Below, one piece after another: positions 28,401 to 36,356 of a stretch of 64,000 nucleotides of DNA (position 1 is its first letter; every line of letters begins with the position of its first letter). Origin of the DNA: Arthrospiribacter ruber (GTDB lineage: Bacteria; Bacteroidota; Bacteroidia; Cytophagales; Cyclobacteriaceae); the NCBI RefSeq assembly GCF_019343195.1, contig NZ_RPHB01000004.1, positions 186,001 to 250,000 of the forward strand, in the 5' to 3' direction. Below the pieces are notes generated by a model. That model saw only the letters and a list, made by a program, of their open reading frames with translations. It was not told the DNA's origin and searched no databases. Made by a program: the position numbers and the translations under genes.

Positions 28401-28511
28401 TCCTTCCGGTTCTTCTGGGGAAGTAACCGTCCCGGTCACTGTCCTACTTTGCGCCATCGCTGATTGTATACTCATCAGCATAAGGGCAAAGCCAAGTAAA
28501 ACTTTTCTCAT
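25419..28511 (-). CDS. susC: SusC/RagA-type TonB-dependent outer-membrane transporter
   Basis: This 1030-residue protein has a signal peptide (about residues 1-21), a carboxypeptidase-regulatory-like domain (about 25-105, with GVNVVVKGSSTGTITDIDG), a plug domain starting at ALGEVVVVGYGTQERRELTG, including the SusC marker segment, and a long beta-barrel ending in ...IIRTYSVGLNVGF. It forms the active import pore powered by TonB, with SusD as lid. There is no N-terminal extension for sigma signalling, so control is likely by promoter or leader. The gene begins the susCD operon after a 560-base AT-rich non-coding stretch. Confidence 0.97.
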   Translation of the reverse strand: MRKVLLGFALMLMSIQSAMAQSRTVTGTVTSPEEPEGIPGVNVVVKGSSTGTITDIDGRFSINVPQGANALVFSFVGYQTREVALTNADNIEVELQPDVKALGEVVVVGYGTQERRELTGSVSSIDNRAIENLVTPSFDQQLAGRAPGVQVTTPGGVLGQAPVIRIRGVNSITSNADPLIVIDGVPVVNSDRAANFPSNPLAQINPADIESFEVLKDGSATAIFGSRAANGVILITTKKGITGKAQVDYNVSVGFNEEINRFSLLNGDQFVDIANEKRTNAGLSELARPGVNTDWQDYIFRRGMVQQHNLSIRGGSEATKYFFSVGFTDQEGYLRANDLSRYSFRANVDHSISDRLRIGVNMSFSQTEINSLNNGENSLSGVTLNATRLFPNVPIFDADNTFFDGFNVSSNGASLGSGNNLGVIDNNFPNIGFVLANNRFRGRVSRALGNVYGEWDILPELTFRTQFGADLTFSDEFVSWDPRHGDGRGNDGLITQGFLPAYRWNQQNTLNYQTILGDDHNINVTIGTEYQYTNFYNFSATGTQLADRFFLENNIVTGSAGVQQIGGSMQEQGFDSYFARVNYNYAGKYLLSASVRNDGISALPLANRRGTFLGGSVGWRISDEDFFNVAAIRDMKFRVSYAEVGNTEIGFFPYVGGFSAALSGLGAGIGYSQIANNDLQWETSRKFNAGLDMEVGRFNIMVDYFRNDIQDLVLQRITPSSLGVPGNAIFENVGAMVNQGIELRVMTTLIDNGLFTWNTDFNFTWLHNEVTNLINPITSTYNRTELGGPIAQLYGYEWYGVNNANGNPIYVKGDGSLAQFNLQEGDNGWRVFDPENPSDVSEGTTSLGSNDLTLLGNTLPRWQGGWSNNFTYGNWDAEIFFRYSGGNYIMNETLRGQLGMGFSNNNAVIMDRWTESGQETNVPRLFAGQDANIWASGAANSRFVERGDFLRVQNIVIGYRVPQSVLESAFAGNVRTARFFAQVQNPFLLTGYSGLDPELNTFPGNQLQFGVDFNSAPIIRTYSVGLNVGF

Positions 28512-29073
28512 GTAGTTATATATTGGTTAAACAAAACTTTTTATACAATATTTAACTTTTTTTAAGTAAAAATCAAGTTTTAAATAATATTAAATCATTT
28601 ATAACATTTTTAAATAATTCTAAACCTCTTTTATTCTAGATTTTATTTTAAATGTTTCTGATTATTTTATAAAATTGGAAAAGTATTAAAAAAAAATGTT
28701 TATGAATATTTTTCTTATAAAATTATCTAAGCTAAAAACCTTCAAAAAAAGAATATATTTTACTTACTGAGGAGGTTTTGGCAATAGGGATTTAGAAAAG
28801 CAATGTTCATTTTTAAATGAATTCTCCTAATAATGTTCTGTTTCAGCATAGATTATATTTTAAACAAACAGTAAATTATTGTTAACAAATTGTTAATCTA
28901 TTTTTTACTTAAGCATTTTATTTAAGCTTTGTAAGGTTGATATCGACAACTTTTAAAAAATAAAAAAAGCCCAAAAACGGGCTTTTAGATATTTTTATAG
29001 ATCCACTTGAAGTGAATTTCAAACATTGTTCTTCGGAGTTTTCCAAATTGGTAACTGCCCTTTCAATAGGCTT
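28512..29073. other. AT-rich intergenic stretch of 562 bases upstream of susC
   Basis: No gene is seen. It holds the susC promoter side (near 28512-28750, extremely AT-rich), a 7-2-7 palindrome TTCATTT-TT-AAATGAA at 28806-28821, and the terminator of the reductase gene at 28962-28986. No exact TAnnTTTG box for susC was found. Confidence 0.6.
28962..28986 (-). terminator. Terminator of the minus-strand reductase gene
   Basis: On the minus strand, AAAAGCCC pairs with GGGCTTTT around a six-base loop and a run of T follows. It lies about 90 bases past the stop of the gene at 29074. Confidence 0.85.
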
Positions 29074-30039
29074 TCAGATCAATATGATTTTTCCGTTCCT
29101 CCCCGGCTTTTGATAGGCTTCCAATGCAGCTTTGAATTCTTCCAATGGGTATTTTCCTGCTACATCTACTTTAACTTCTTGCTTCATTAGAAATCCGAGC
29201 ACAGTCTTAAATGCTTTCTGCCTTTCCTCATTAGACAATGCTTCTATCCAAGTAGTCAACCAGAAACCTTCAATTTTCAAATTTTTGAAAATCATCAATC
29301 CTGAATTGACCGGCATATTTTCCAAACTTAATGCACCGAAAGCCATCAACCTACCACCATTTTTGAGACTGGCCAGTGCTTTTGCGCCAAGTATACCCCC
29401 GACTGCATCAAATACCACCGAAACGCCTTCGCCGGTTTTTTCCATAATGACTTTCTGCAATTTCTCCTTTTCAGTATTGATCACCAGATCAGCTCCAAGT
29501 GTAGTCAGGCTTTCTTTCTGATCATCATGGCGGACCGTACAGGCTATTCGGATACCTTTTGATTTTGCCATCTGAATCACCAGCTTCCCATATGCAGATG
29601 CTCCGGCAGTCACCAAAACCCAATCTCCTTCTTTAAGCCCTGAGGCAGCAATCATCCCATAAGCTGTCATGGGATTGATAAAGGCCTGACAGGCTATTTC
29701 ATCGGGCATGGCATCCGGTACTGGAATCACCGTTTGGGCAGGAATGCATAGGTATTCCTTCCATGTACCTATTGCTGTAAAAATCACTTTAGTACCTTTT
29801 TTAATTGTTGCCTTTTCATCTTCCATATCCACTGTGCCCACAGCTTCAAACCCAGCGCTCGAAGGCAACTTAGGAGTAATACCATACATCCCTCTTACAA
29901 ACATAATGTCAGAGGGGTTGATGTTTCTGGCACTGACTTTTATCCTGATTTCATGTGGTTTTGGTTGTGGCAATTCAGCCTCCTCAAGTTTTAAGACTTC
30001 TTCAGGATGGCCGGTTTCATTAAAAATTACTTGCTTCAT
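29074..30039 (-). CDS. Zinc-independent MDR-family enoyl/quinone reductase
   Basis: This 321-residue medium-chain reductase has the N-terminal GroES-like domain (ARNINPSDIMFVRGMYG, typical of the 2-enoyl thioester reductase and quinone reductase branch), no zinc-ligand cysteines, and a Rossmann domain with the nucleotide loop around VTAGASAYGKLVIQMAK, where Ala-Ser-Ala replaces the usual Gly-Gly-x-Gly. Such enzymes reduce trans-2-enoyl-CoA or quinones with NADPH. It is divergent from the acyl-CoA operon starting at 30173, with 133 bases between, so a shared regulator and a role on the same acyl-CoA substrates are plausible. Its own terminator follows. Confidence 0.87.
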   Translation of the reverse strand: MKQVIFNETGHPEEVLKLEEAELPQPKPHEIRIKVSARNINPSDIMFVRGMYGITPKLPSSAGFEAVGTVDMEDEKATIKKGTKVIFTAIGTWKEYLCIPAQTVIPVPDAMPDEIACQAFINPMTAYGMIAASGLKEGDWVLVTAGASAYGKLVIQMAKSKGIRIACTVRHDDQKESLTTLGADLVINTEKEKLQKVIMEKTGEGVSVVFDAVGGILGAKALASLKNGGRLMAFGALSLENMPVNSGLMIFKNLKIEGFWLTTWIEALSNEERQKAFKTVLGFLMKQEVKVDVAGKYPLEEFKAALEAYQKPGRNGKIILI

Positions 30040-30172
30040 GACAATTGCTTTTTTGGATTTAGAAATTGGAAGTTAGAAAAAAATACTCGGTATGCATAAT
30101 ATTTTTACTGCATAAAGAGGTATGAGAAGTCAGAATTTTTTATCTTGAAGGCTGACTTTAACCAACTCAAAA

Positions 30173-30940
30173 ATGGACTTATCAGGATTATTTTCACTTA
30201 TGGGCAAAGTAGCCCTTATCACAGGAGCAAGTAAAGGCATTGGATTTAGCATAGCAGAGATTTTTGCAGCTGCGGGGGCTAAAGTGGTCATCAGCAGCAG
30301 AAAGCAAGAAACTCTTGACGAAATGGCTATCAAACTTCAGCAAAAAGGATATGAGGTCACAGGAATAGCCTGCAATGTGGGTAAAAGCGGAGATTTGGAA
30401 AATCTGGTACAAAAAACAATTGAAGCATACGGTCAGATCGATGTGCTGGTCAACAATGCTGCTTCCAATCCTGTCTTTGGGCCGGTGCATGAAACAAGCC
30501 TAGATGCATATGATAAAATAATGGATGTCAATCTTAAGGCTCCATTTCACCTCATGAAATTATGTTTTCCATACCTCAGAGCCTCCTCACAGGCATCTGT
30601 CATCAACATCTCCTCCATCGGAGGCATCTCTCCAGAGCCTGGGCTAGGAATTTATTCGGTGAGTAAAGCAGGTCTGATTTCTATGACCAAAGTATTTGCC
30701 AAAGAATGGGGGGACCATAAAATCCGGGTAAATGCCATTTGCCCAGGCTTGATTCAGACTAAGTTTTCTGAGGCTCTGTGGAGCAATGAAAAAATCATGA
30801 ACCACATGATGAAGGCTCTTTCTATAAAAAGGGTCGGTGAACCGGAAGAAATCGGAGCAGCTGCTCTTTACCTTGCATCTAAAGCATCTTCATACACAAC
30901 CGGGACAGTTTTGACCGCAGATGGCGGATTTACAATTTAA
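30173..30940 (+). CDS. Short-chain dehydrogenase/reductase of the acyl-CoA operon
   Basis: This 255-residue NAD(P)-dependent oxidoreductase has the cofactor motif TGASKGIG, the NNAASNP motif, the catalytic Ser in INISSIGG and YSVSKAG with catalytic Tyr and Lys. It resembles DHRS4-like and 3-ketoacyl reductase members; the tail GTVLTADGGFTI is typical. It is first in a run of four closely packed genes (9 bases before the acyl-CoA dehydrogenase). By analogy with the lva operon of Pseudomonas putida, where an SDR interconverts 4-keto and 4-hydroxyacyl-CoA, it could do the same here; this is inference. Simple 3-hydroxyacyl oxidation is the alternative. Confidence 0.9.
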   Translation: MDLSGLFSLMGKVALITGASKGIGFSIAEIFAAAGAKVVISSRKQETLDEMAIKLQQKGYEVTGIACNVGKSGDLENLVQKTIEAYGQIDVLVNNAASNPVFGPVHETSLDAYDKIMDVNLKAPFHLMKLCFPYLRASSQASVINISSIGGISPEPGLGIYSVSKAGLISMTKVFAKEWGDHKIRVNAICPGLIQTKFSEALWSNEKIMNHMMKALSIKRVGEPEEIGAAALYLASKASSYTTGTVLTADGGFTI

Positions 30941-30949
30941 ATTAGCAAA

Positions 30950-32155
30950 ATGGACTTTTCTTCCTTGATGATGTCAGACGAACTGGCACATCTTTCAAAT
31001 AGGTACGATCAATTTGTCAAAACCCATATTATTCCTCTGGAGCAAGAGGCAGTTTATGGGTCCTTCAAAGCTGCTTTGCCCAAACTTCAGGAATTAAGGC
31101 AGCTTGCCAAAAAAGAAGGTTTGTTTGCCCCTCACTTGTCCAAAAGTGACGGAGGCTTAGGTCTGGGGCTCACGGAATTTGGCAGGGTCTCAGAAATATT
31201 AGGCAAAAGCCCTCTGGGACACTATATATTCAACTGTCAGGCGCCGGATATTGGGAACATGGAGTTGATGCATCAATTTGCCTCTCCTCAACTCCAATCA
31301 AAATACCTGGTACCTCTTCAAAAGGGAGAAATAAGGTCTTGCTTTGCCATGACAGAACCACAGCACGCAGGAAGCAATCCCAAACACCTTTCCACTACGG
31401 CTGTCAAAGTGGGTAATGAATACATCATCAATGGACACAAATGGTTCACGTCTTCGGCTGACGGAGCTGCATTTACCATAGTGATGGCAGTAACAGATCC
31501 CGAACACCCTAACCCATACCAAAGGGCAAGCATGATATTGGTTCCTCTGGATAACTTGGGCTTCAAACTGGTTAGGAATATTCCTATCATGGGTGATGTA
31601 GGTGAGGATTACATGTCCCATGCAGAAGTAAGATTTGAAGATTGCAAGGTTCCCGTTTCCAATCTGATCGGTAAGGAAGGATCAGGGTTTTCATTGGCAC
31701 AGGAAAGATTGGGACCGGGAAGAATTCATCACTGCATGCGCTGGATTGGAATCTGTGAAAGGGCAATAGACCTGATGTGTCAGAGGGCATTGTCCAGGGA
31801 GTTGGATCCAGGGAAGCCGCTTTCCGGTCAACAAACTGTTCAAAACTGGATCGCTGAGGCAGTAGCTGAAGTTAAAGCAGCCAGAATGCTGGTATTGGCC
31901 ACCGCTTTCCGAATTGAAAAGGAAGGTGCTAAAGCAGCCAAAATGGACATTTCAACCATCAAATTTTTTGTATCTGATGTATTGATGAAAACTTTGGATA
32001 AAGCCATCCAAACTCATGGTGCTTTGGGTATCACCGATGATACGATTCTTTCTTTTTGGTACAGACATGAGCGGGGCGCAAGAATATATGACGGTCCGGA
32101 TGAAGTACACAAAAGTGTTTTGGCAAGAGAAACCCTCAAGAAATATGCAGGCTGA
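30950..32155 (+). CDS. ACAD10/ACAD11-type acyl-CoA dehydrogenase
   Basis: This 401-residue flavoprotein has the acyl-CoA dehydrogenase fold: FAD-contacting CFAMTEPQHAGSNP, YIINGHKWFTSSADGA, and the C-terminal RIHHCMRWIGICERAIDLM and QTHGALGITDDT. The segment IYDGPDEVH replaces the usual YEGT, so the position of the ordinary catalytic Glu is Asp in a DGPDEVH block that I recall as the mark of the ACAD10/11 branch. In mammals ACAD11 carries a kinase domain fused to this enzyme; here the kinase is the next gene, overlapping by 11 bases. Established work on ACAD11 and Pseudomonas LvaC links the branch to 4-hydroxyacyl-CoA breakdown through a phospho intermediate. Confidence 0.92.
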   Translation: MDFSSLMMSDELAHLSNRYDQFVKTHIIPLEQEAVYGSFKAALPKLQELRQLAKKEGLFAPHLSKSDGGLGLGLTEFGRVSEILGKSPLGHYIFNCQAPDIGNMELMHQFASPQLQSKYLVPLQKGEIRSCFAMTEPQHAGSNPKHLSTTAVKVGNEYIINGHKWFTSSADGAAFTIVMAVTDPEHPNPYQRASMILVPLDNLGFKLVRNIPIMGDVGEDYMSHAEVRFEDCKVPVSNLIGKEGSGFSLAQERLGPGRIHHCMRWIGICERAIDLMCQRALSRELDPGKPLSGQQTVQNWIAEAVAEVKAARMLVLATAFRIEKEGAKAAKMDISTIKFFVSDVLMKTLDKAIQTHGALGITDDTILSFWYRHERGARIYDGPDEVHKSVLARETLKKYAG

Positions 32156-33185
32156 ACAGAATGATCCCAAAGGGCTGGAAAATGTCCGACCTTATCTGTC
32201 CGAGGTTTTGCAGGTGGACCAAGAGACTATAGGCATCCGGCAGTTCAAAGGCGGCTATTCCAACCTGACCTACCTGATCACTACCCCTTCCAAAGAGTTT
32301 GTACTCCGAAGACCACCTTTGGGACTTAAAATCAGCAAAGCCCATGATATGGTCAGGGAATTCCGGATTTTGGAAGCCTTACAAAAAGCGGGTTACAGCA
32401 AAGTTCCGCTTCCAGTGGATTGCTGCGAAAGAGAGGAAATTATCGGCGCACCGTTTTTCATCATGGAAAAAGTAGAGGGCCTGATCCTGCGAAACCGGAT
32501 TCCAGAGGGATTGACCTTGGACAAAGATTTTTTTGGTCAACTTTCCAAAAATACACTTGATGGTTTATTGGAGCTGCATCAGCTTGAGTTGCAAAAGTCA
32601 GGCTTAGGTCAGTTGGGAAAACCGGATGGTTATACCGTAAGGCAGGTAAAAGGTTGGTCAGAGCGTTATACTAAATCAAAGACCGATGATTTGAAAGCCA
32701 TGGAAAAAGTAAGTGAATGGCTGAATCTTAATATTCCCAAAGAAGAAGCGGTAGGGTTTATCCATAACGATTACAAGTATGACAATTTGGTACTCGGTGG
32801 GGAAAACAATCCTGAGATTCTGGCTGTTTTGGATTGGGAAATGGCAACAGTAGGCCATCCTCTGATGGACTTGGGTAGCAGCTTGGCGTATTGGTGCGAA
32901 GAGGATGACAATGACTTGTTGAAAATGTTCAACCTGAGCCATGCCCCGGGCAATATGAGCAGGTCAGAAGTGATTCATTATTACGACAAAAACAGTCCTC
33001 TCAATTTGAATGATATGGTATATTATTACGCCTTTGGACTTTTTAAAGTAGGTGTAATTGCGCAGCAGATATATAAGAGGTACTGTATGGGGTTTGCGGA
33101 TGACCCAAGATTCGCAGGATTGATCCATGTGGTCGAAGCTTGTGGAAAAAAAGCATTGGAAAGCATAAAAACCCAAAACATTTAA
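32145..33185 (+). CDS. APH-fold kinase, ACAD10/11 N-domain / LvaA type
   Basis: This protein has 346 residues from the ATG at 32145, 11 bases inside the preceding gene. The frame is open further back to 32016, but that part only shadows the dehydrogenase. The phosphotransferase (APH) fold is clear: GGYSNLTYLI (nucleotide loop), EFVLRRPP (ATP lysine region), GFIHNDYKYDNLVL (catalytic loop with Asp and Asn) and LAVLDWEMATVGHPLMDLG (metal-binding Asp). It matches the kinase half of ACAD10/11 and LvaA, which phosphorylates the 4-hydroxyl of 4-hydroxyacyl-CoA. Aminoglycoside resistance is unlikely given the neighbours. Confidence 0.92.
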   Translation: MQAEQNDPKGLENVRPYLSEVLQVDQETIGIRQFKGGYSNLTYLITTPSKEFVLRRPPLGLKISKAHDMVREFRILEALQKAGYSKVPLPVDCCEREEIIGAPFFIMEKVEGLILRNRIPEGLTLDKDFFGQLSKNTLDGLLELHQLELQKSGLGQLGKPDGYTVRQVKGWSERYTKSKTDDLKAMEKVSEWLNLNIPKEEAVGFIHNDYKYDNLVLGGENNPEILAVLDWEMATVGHPLMDLGSSLAYWCEEDDNDLLKMFNLSHAPGNMSRSEVIHYYDKNSPLNLNDMVYYYAFGLFKVGVIAQQIYKRYCMGFADDPRFAGLIHVVEACGKKALESIKTQNI

Positions 33186-33188
33186 GCC

Positions 33189-34067
33189 ATGAAAATCAAA
33201 AACGTATGCATTTTAGGAGCAGGTACATTAGGTACTAGAGTGGCATTGCAGTCCGCTCTTTCTGGCTACCAAGTAAGAATCTATGACATCTTTCCCACGG
33301 CTCTCGAAAAGTCCAAAAAAACCATGGAAAAGATCATTGGGCAATTGGCAAAAAACACTGGATTGGAAGAGGCTGCAGGATTCAATGCCATTAATAGCAT
33401 TATTTTCACAGATAGTCCTGCCAATGCAGTAAAAGATGCTGATATCATCAATGAAAGTGTTTTGGAAGATATCAAGGTGAAAAATGAGGTTTGGAGCCTT
33501 TTTGGCCAAATCGCGCCGGAGAAAACGATCTTCACCACCAATACATCTTTTTTGTTACCTTCTATGTTTGCGGAGATTTCCGGGAGACCTGAGAAATTCT
33601 GTGCCCTACATTTCCATGATGTATTTTTTGCAAAGGGCGTGGATATCATGCCTCATGCGGGAACGGATCCTGGACTTATTCCTATTTTGGAAGATTTTGG
33701 CCGGTCACTTGAACAGGTACCCGTGATCATCAAAAAAGAAAATCACGGATATCTTTTTAATTCCATACTTGGTGCTATCCTATCTTCAGCGGGTAGACTG
33801 TTGGCCAATGATGTAGCTGAAGTAGAAGCTATAGACAAATCCTACATGGTCAATTTCAGGGTGGACATAGGGCCTTTTGGTATGATGGATACCATAGGTC
33901 TTGATACCGTTTGGCATGTCACCAAAAACCAAAATGATCCAATTTCCCAGAACTTTGCCAAGCTGCTAAAAAATTATGTGGATGCAGGAAAATTGGGAGA
34001 AAAAACCGGTGAAGGCTTTTACTCCTATCCAAAGCCAAGATATAAGGCCCCGGATTTTCTCGGCTGA
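33189..34067 (+). CDS. 3-hydroxyacyl-CoA dehydrogenase
   Basis: This 292-residue NAD-dependent enzyme has the Rossmann loop LGAGTLGTRVALQSALSGY, followed by the aspartate-ending strand YDIFP. The segment CALHFHDVFFAKGVDIMPHAGTD replaces the usual GxHFFNP-type catalytic block, with the catalytic His retained in LHFHD. The C-terminal dimer domain contains GYLFNSILGAILSSAGRL and VDIGPFGMMDTIGLDTV. It oxidises 3-hydroxyacyl-CoA to 3-ketoacyl-CoA in beta-oxidation. As fourth gene of the operon it would process the 2-enoyl-CoA, after hydration, formed by the kinase/ACAD pair; the hydratase and thiolase must be encoded elsewhere. Confidence 0.9.
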   Translation: MKIKNVCILGAGTLGTRVALQSALSGYQVRIYDIFPTALEKSKKTMEKIIGQLAKNTGLEEAAGFNAINSIIFTDSPANAVKDADIINESVLEDIKVKNEVWSLFGQIAPEKTIFTTNTSFLLPSMFAEISGRPEKFCALHFHDVFFAKGVDIMPHAGTDPGLIPILEDFGRSLEQVPVIIKKENHGYLFNSILGAILSSAGRLLANDVAEVEAIDKSYMVNFRVDIGPFGMMDTIGLDTVWHVTKNQNDPISQNFAKLLKNYVDAGKLGEKTGEGFYSYPKPRYKAPDFLG

Positions 34068-34087
34068 ATTTATATAGGGATTTAAAA

Positions 34088-34939
34088 TCAATTGGCGGAC
34101 ATTCCCCTGGCTACCATTATGGCTGATTGGGACTTAAAACCCGCCAAGTAATCATGTAAGGGCTTTTCGGAAATTTCCACTTTCATGGATCCTGTACTGG
34201 CATGCATCAGGTGAATCCTGCCGTTTTTTTCTACCGCAAAACCAACATGTACAATATCCAGATTTTTCATGGTGGTAGTAATGGCAATCATGTCACCGGG
34301 CTTAATGTTATGCTCCAGATTTTTAAGTTCTTCCTTTGGGACGAAATAGTAGTTCCTTTGGCCAATTCTTTGTTCTGCCTTTTTGAGTTCTTCTACGTAG
34401 GCATCATTGGCCAACTGTGCATATAAGTTAGGGTTACTGCTCATAAATGTAGGGCGGTTTTCATAAGGCTTCCCTCCTATTTCCTTTGAAATATCTCTGA
34501 TCAATCCCTTCTCTTGATTTTGGAAAATCCAATCCGAAAAATAATGAAGACGGGATGGGTATCCATCGCGCTTTCCCTTTTGGTACCGGATCTTCTCAAG
34601 TTCTTTTTCAAAATCCTCCATGGTCAATCTGCCACTTTGAGCCAATCTTGACAAGGAAAACACCGTCTCCAGATATGTGGTGCAATCCAGTCCGGTCAGG
34701 TTGATAACAAGTTTTTCCTCACCGGGAAGCTCTAGTGTTTTTTCCACATAAGGTGTACCCAGAAACATCTGTCCAATGATTACATTCAAATCATTGATGG
34801 ACTTGTCCTGCATGTCCAATACGGAAAGATCCTCCAAAATGCCTTCTAAGCGCTCTCGGCTTTCTAAGGTACATACTGTCTGTGCTTGAAGAAAACAGGG
34901 AAGTAGAGAAAAGAAAAGGAAAAATAATCGCATAGCCAT
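34088..34939 (-). CDS. DUF1460 exported NlpC/P60-like amidase
   Basis: This protein has 283 residues from the ATG at 34939, giving the signal peptide MAMRLFFLFFSLLPCFLQAQ; the frame extends to 35011, which would overlap the upstream gene. The DUF1460 fold shows the likely catalytic Cys in NLTGLDCTTYLET and His in DIVHVGFAV, with KPGDMIAITTTM between them. Structures of this family resemble NlpC/P60 gamma-D-glutamyl-diamino-acid amidases active on peptidoglycan fragments. Periplasmic cell-wall turnover is likely. No partner genes are adjacent; the preceding gene pair is unrelated in function. Confidence 0.85.
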   Translation of the reverse strand: MAMRLFFLFFSLLPCFLQAQTVCTLESRERLEGILEDLSVLDMQDKSINDLNVIIGQMFLGTPYVEKTLELPGEEKLVINLTGLDCTTYLETVFSLSRLAQSGRLTMEDFEKELEKIRYQKGKRDGYPSRLHYFSDWIFQNQEKGLIRDISKEIGGKPYENRPTFMSSNPNLYAQLANDAYVEELKKAEQRIGQRNYYFVPKEELKNLEHNIKPGDMIAITTTMKNLDIVHVGFAVEKNGRIHLMHASTGSMKVEISEKPLHDYLAGFKSQSAIMVARGMSAN

Positions 34940-34992
34940 AGAATTGAATACTGAAAATTGCATGAAAATTTCTATATATAAAAATCTAAATA

Positions 34993-35706
34993 TTAAATCG
35001 ATAAGAACCATTTTATCAGCATACCTGTAAGCAAGGCTATTCCAAAACTCAGTAAGGTCCCGATCAATATGTACTCTGTCAGTTTTCTGTCTTTTGATTC
35101 CTTCAAATCTCCAAACCTAAAAATAGACTTGGCAGCCAAAAGAAATCCTATGGCTTCCCAATGGTCTGTCAGTACAAAAATGAAAACCATCAGCCTTTCC
35201 AAAATCCCAATATACCTGCCTGCATTGACCAGTGATTCACCTTCACTTTCTTCAAGTGCTTTGGCCCAGTTTGCCAGAAGCACATTGATCACCACACCTA
35301 CCACCCAGGTAACAAACAAGAATGAACTAAGAAGGGTCCAGAAGGATATGTTGTCAAAGTATTGAAAGAAGTAGATTTGTGGCTGAAACCATATGTACCA
35401 TAATGCCAAAATGCTCAAAAGATGAAGTGCCTGATCGGCAACAAACCATTGAGGTTTATTGACCTCTTTTTGGCCATAGAGCTTCAACACATCAATAAGA
35501 GCATGTATCCCTCCTATTGTCAGTGCCAATAGCCAATAGGACAGATCCCAAAGCACCAACAGTACTAAGCCTGTATGGATAATGATATGCAGATAGAATT
35601 GATAGGCTTTTAGCCTGGAGGTTTCCTTAGCTTTGACCCACGAATTTGGCTGAAGTATAAAATCACCTATAAGGTGGGCCAATAAGATTTTGACAAAAAA
35701 GATCAC
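34993..35706 (-). CDS. DUF3307 membrane protein (partner of SatD)
   Basis: This 237-residue polytopic membrane protein opens with the DUF3307 signature LLAHLIGDFILQPNSWVKAKE, where His and Asp lie inside the first helix, and has about six further hydrophobic segments (VLLVLWDLSYWLLALTIGGIHALID, LLSSFLFVTWVVGVVINVLL and others). Its start overlaps the stop of the satD-family gene (ATGA), so the pair is translated together, an arrangement seen widely in Bacteroidota. A role is not established; streptococcal SatD belongs to a secretion and acid-tolerance locus. The buried His/Asp suggests an enzymatic or ion-handling site. Confidence 0.8.
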   Translation of the reverse strand: MIFFVKILLAHLIGDFILQPNSWVKAKETSRLKAYQFYLHIIIHTGLVLLVLWDLSYWLLALTIGGIHALIDVLKLYGQKEVNKPQWFVADQALHLLSILALWYIWFQPQIYFFQYFDNISFWTLLSSFLFVTWVVGVVINVLLANWAKALEESEGESLVNAGRYIGILERLMVFIFVLTDHWEAIGFLLAAKSIFRFGDLKESKDRKLTEYILIGTLLSFGIALLTGMLIKWFLSI

Positions 35707-36347
35707 AGCAGTAAATTATTGATTTTGTTTTGGAAAACCCTATTAATTTCAATCATTTCATCAATCTTAGCTCTGGACCACCTGCCACTGACCGAGTTCT
35801 GTTTGATCCCCAGTTTTATGCCGATTTCCTCTTGGGTGGCTTCGGGGTTTTGTAAGTATAACAAAACCAATTCTGCTGAAGAAATAGTCCAGGTGTCCAT
35901 AAATATACCGGCAAGCTTCAGGTAGAGGTTGATCTCCTTGTCCAATTCTTCCCATGGACTTTGAATAGCCATGTTGACCCTGTCTTTTTTTAACCTGTCA
36001 AAACGCTCTCCCGAATTGACAAATGCGGGACCGTTACTTTCAGATACTTTGCTTCCGTCATAGGTCTTGGCTCCTATGCCTATGGCCAACCTCACATCCA
36101 TTGGACTGTTTTTTTTATCTTTCCGCACCCGGGATACTTGCTTGATGGTAGATTTTATAGCCCAAGCTTTTGTCAGGGCTTCTTGGGGAGATTTGATTTC
36201 CAATTGGAAAAAATCCCCCCACACCAGTTCCCAATCTTTTGGGCTGGTCCCCCATTGCGATAAGAGGCTTTTCAAAGGATTCATCCAGCTCTCGGGATTT
36301 GAAATGGTTCTTGAGGCAATTATATCACCTTTAATCACTGCTATCAT
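35703..36347 (-). CDS. satD: SatD-family protein with C-terminal helix-turn-helix
   Basis: This 214-residue cytoplasmic protein has the SatD-type N-terminus MIAVIKGDIIASRTI and WGDFFQLEI, where the GD and DxF elements recall nucleotidyl-cyclase-like folds, and a C-terminal helix-turn-helix (about residues 165-205: ATQEEIGIKLGIKQNSVSGRWS). It therefore could sense a small molecule and bind DNA. Two palindromes with TATCGT half sites lie 10-71 bases upstream of its start, consistent with autoregulation. It is first of the satD-DUF3307 operon. Family membership is fairly sure; the regulatory role is inference. Confidence 0.82.
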   Translation of the reverse strand: MIAVIKGDIIASRTISNPESWMNPLKSLLSQWGTSPKDWELVWGDFFQLEIKSPQEALTKAWAIKSTIKQVSRVRKDKKNSPMDVRLAIGIGAKTYDGSKVSESNGPAFVNSGERFDRLKKDRVNMAIQSPWEELDKEINLYLKLAGIFMDTWTISSAELVLLYLQNPEATQEEIGIKLGIKQNSVSGRWSRAKIDEMIEINRVFQNKINNLLL

Positions 36348-36356
36348 ATATACAAA

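Noticed and set aside
32016-32144. N-terminal extension of the APH kinase frame
   Set aside because: It overlaps the conserved end of the acyl-CoA dehydrogenase gene; the kinase family begins near the ATG at 32145.
32145-33185. Aminoglycoside resistance phosphotransferase
   Set aside because: The fold is the same, but the gene overlaps an ACAD10/11-type gene and sits in an acyl-CoA operon; resistance is not a sensible reading.
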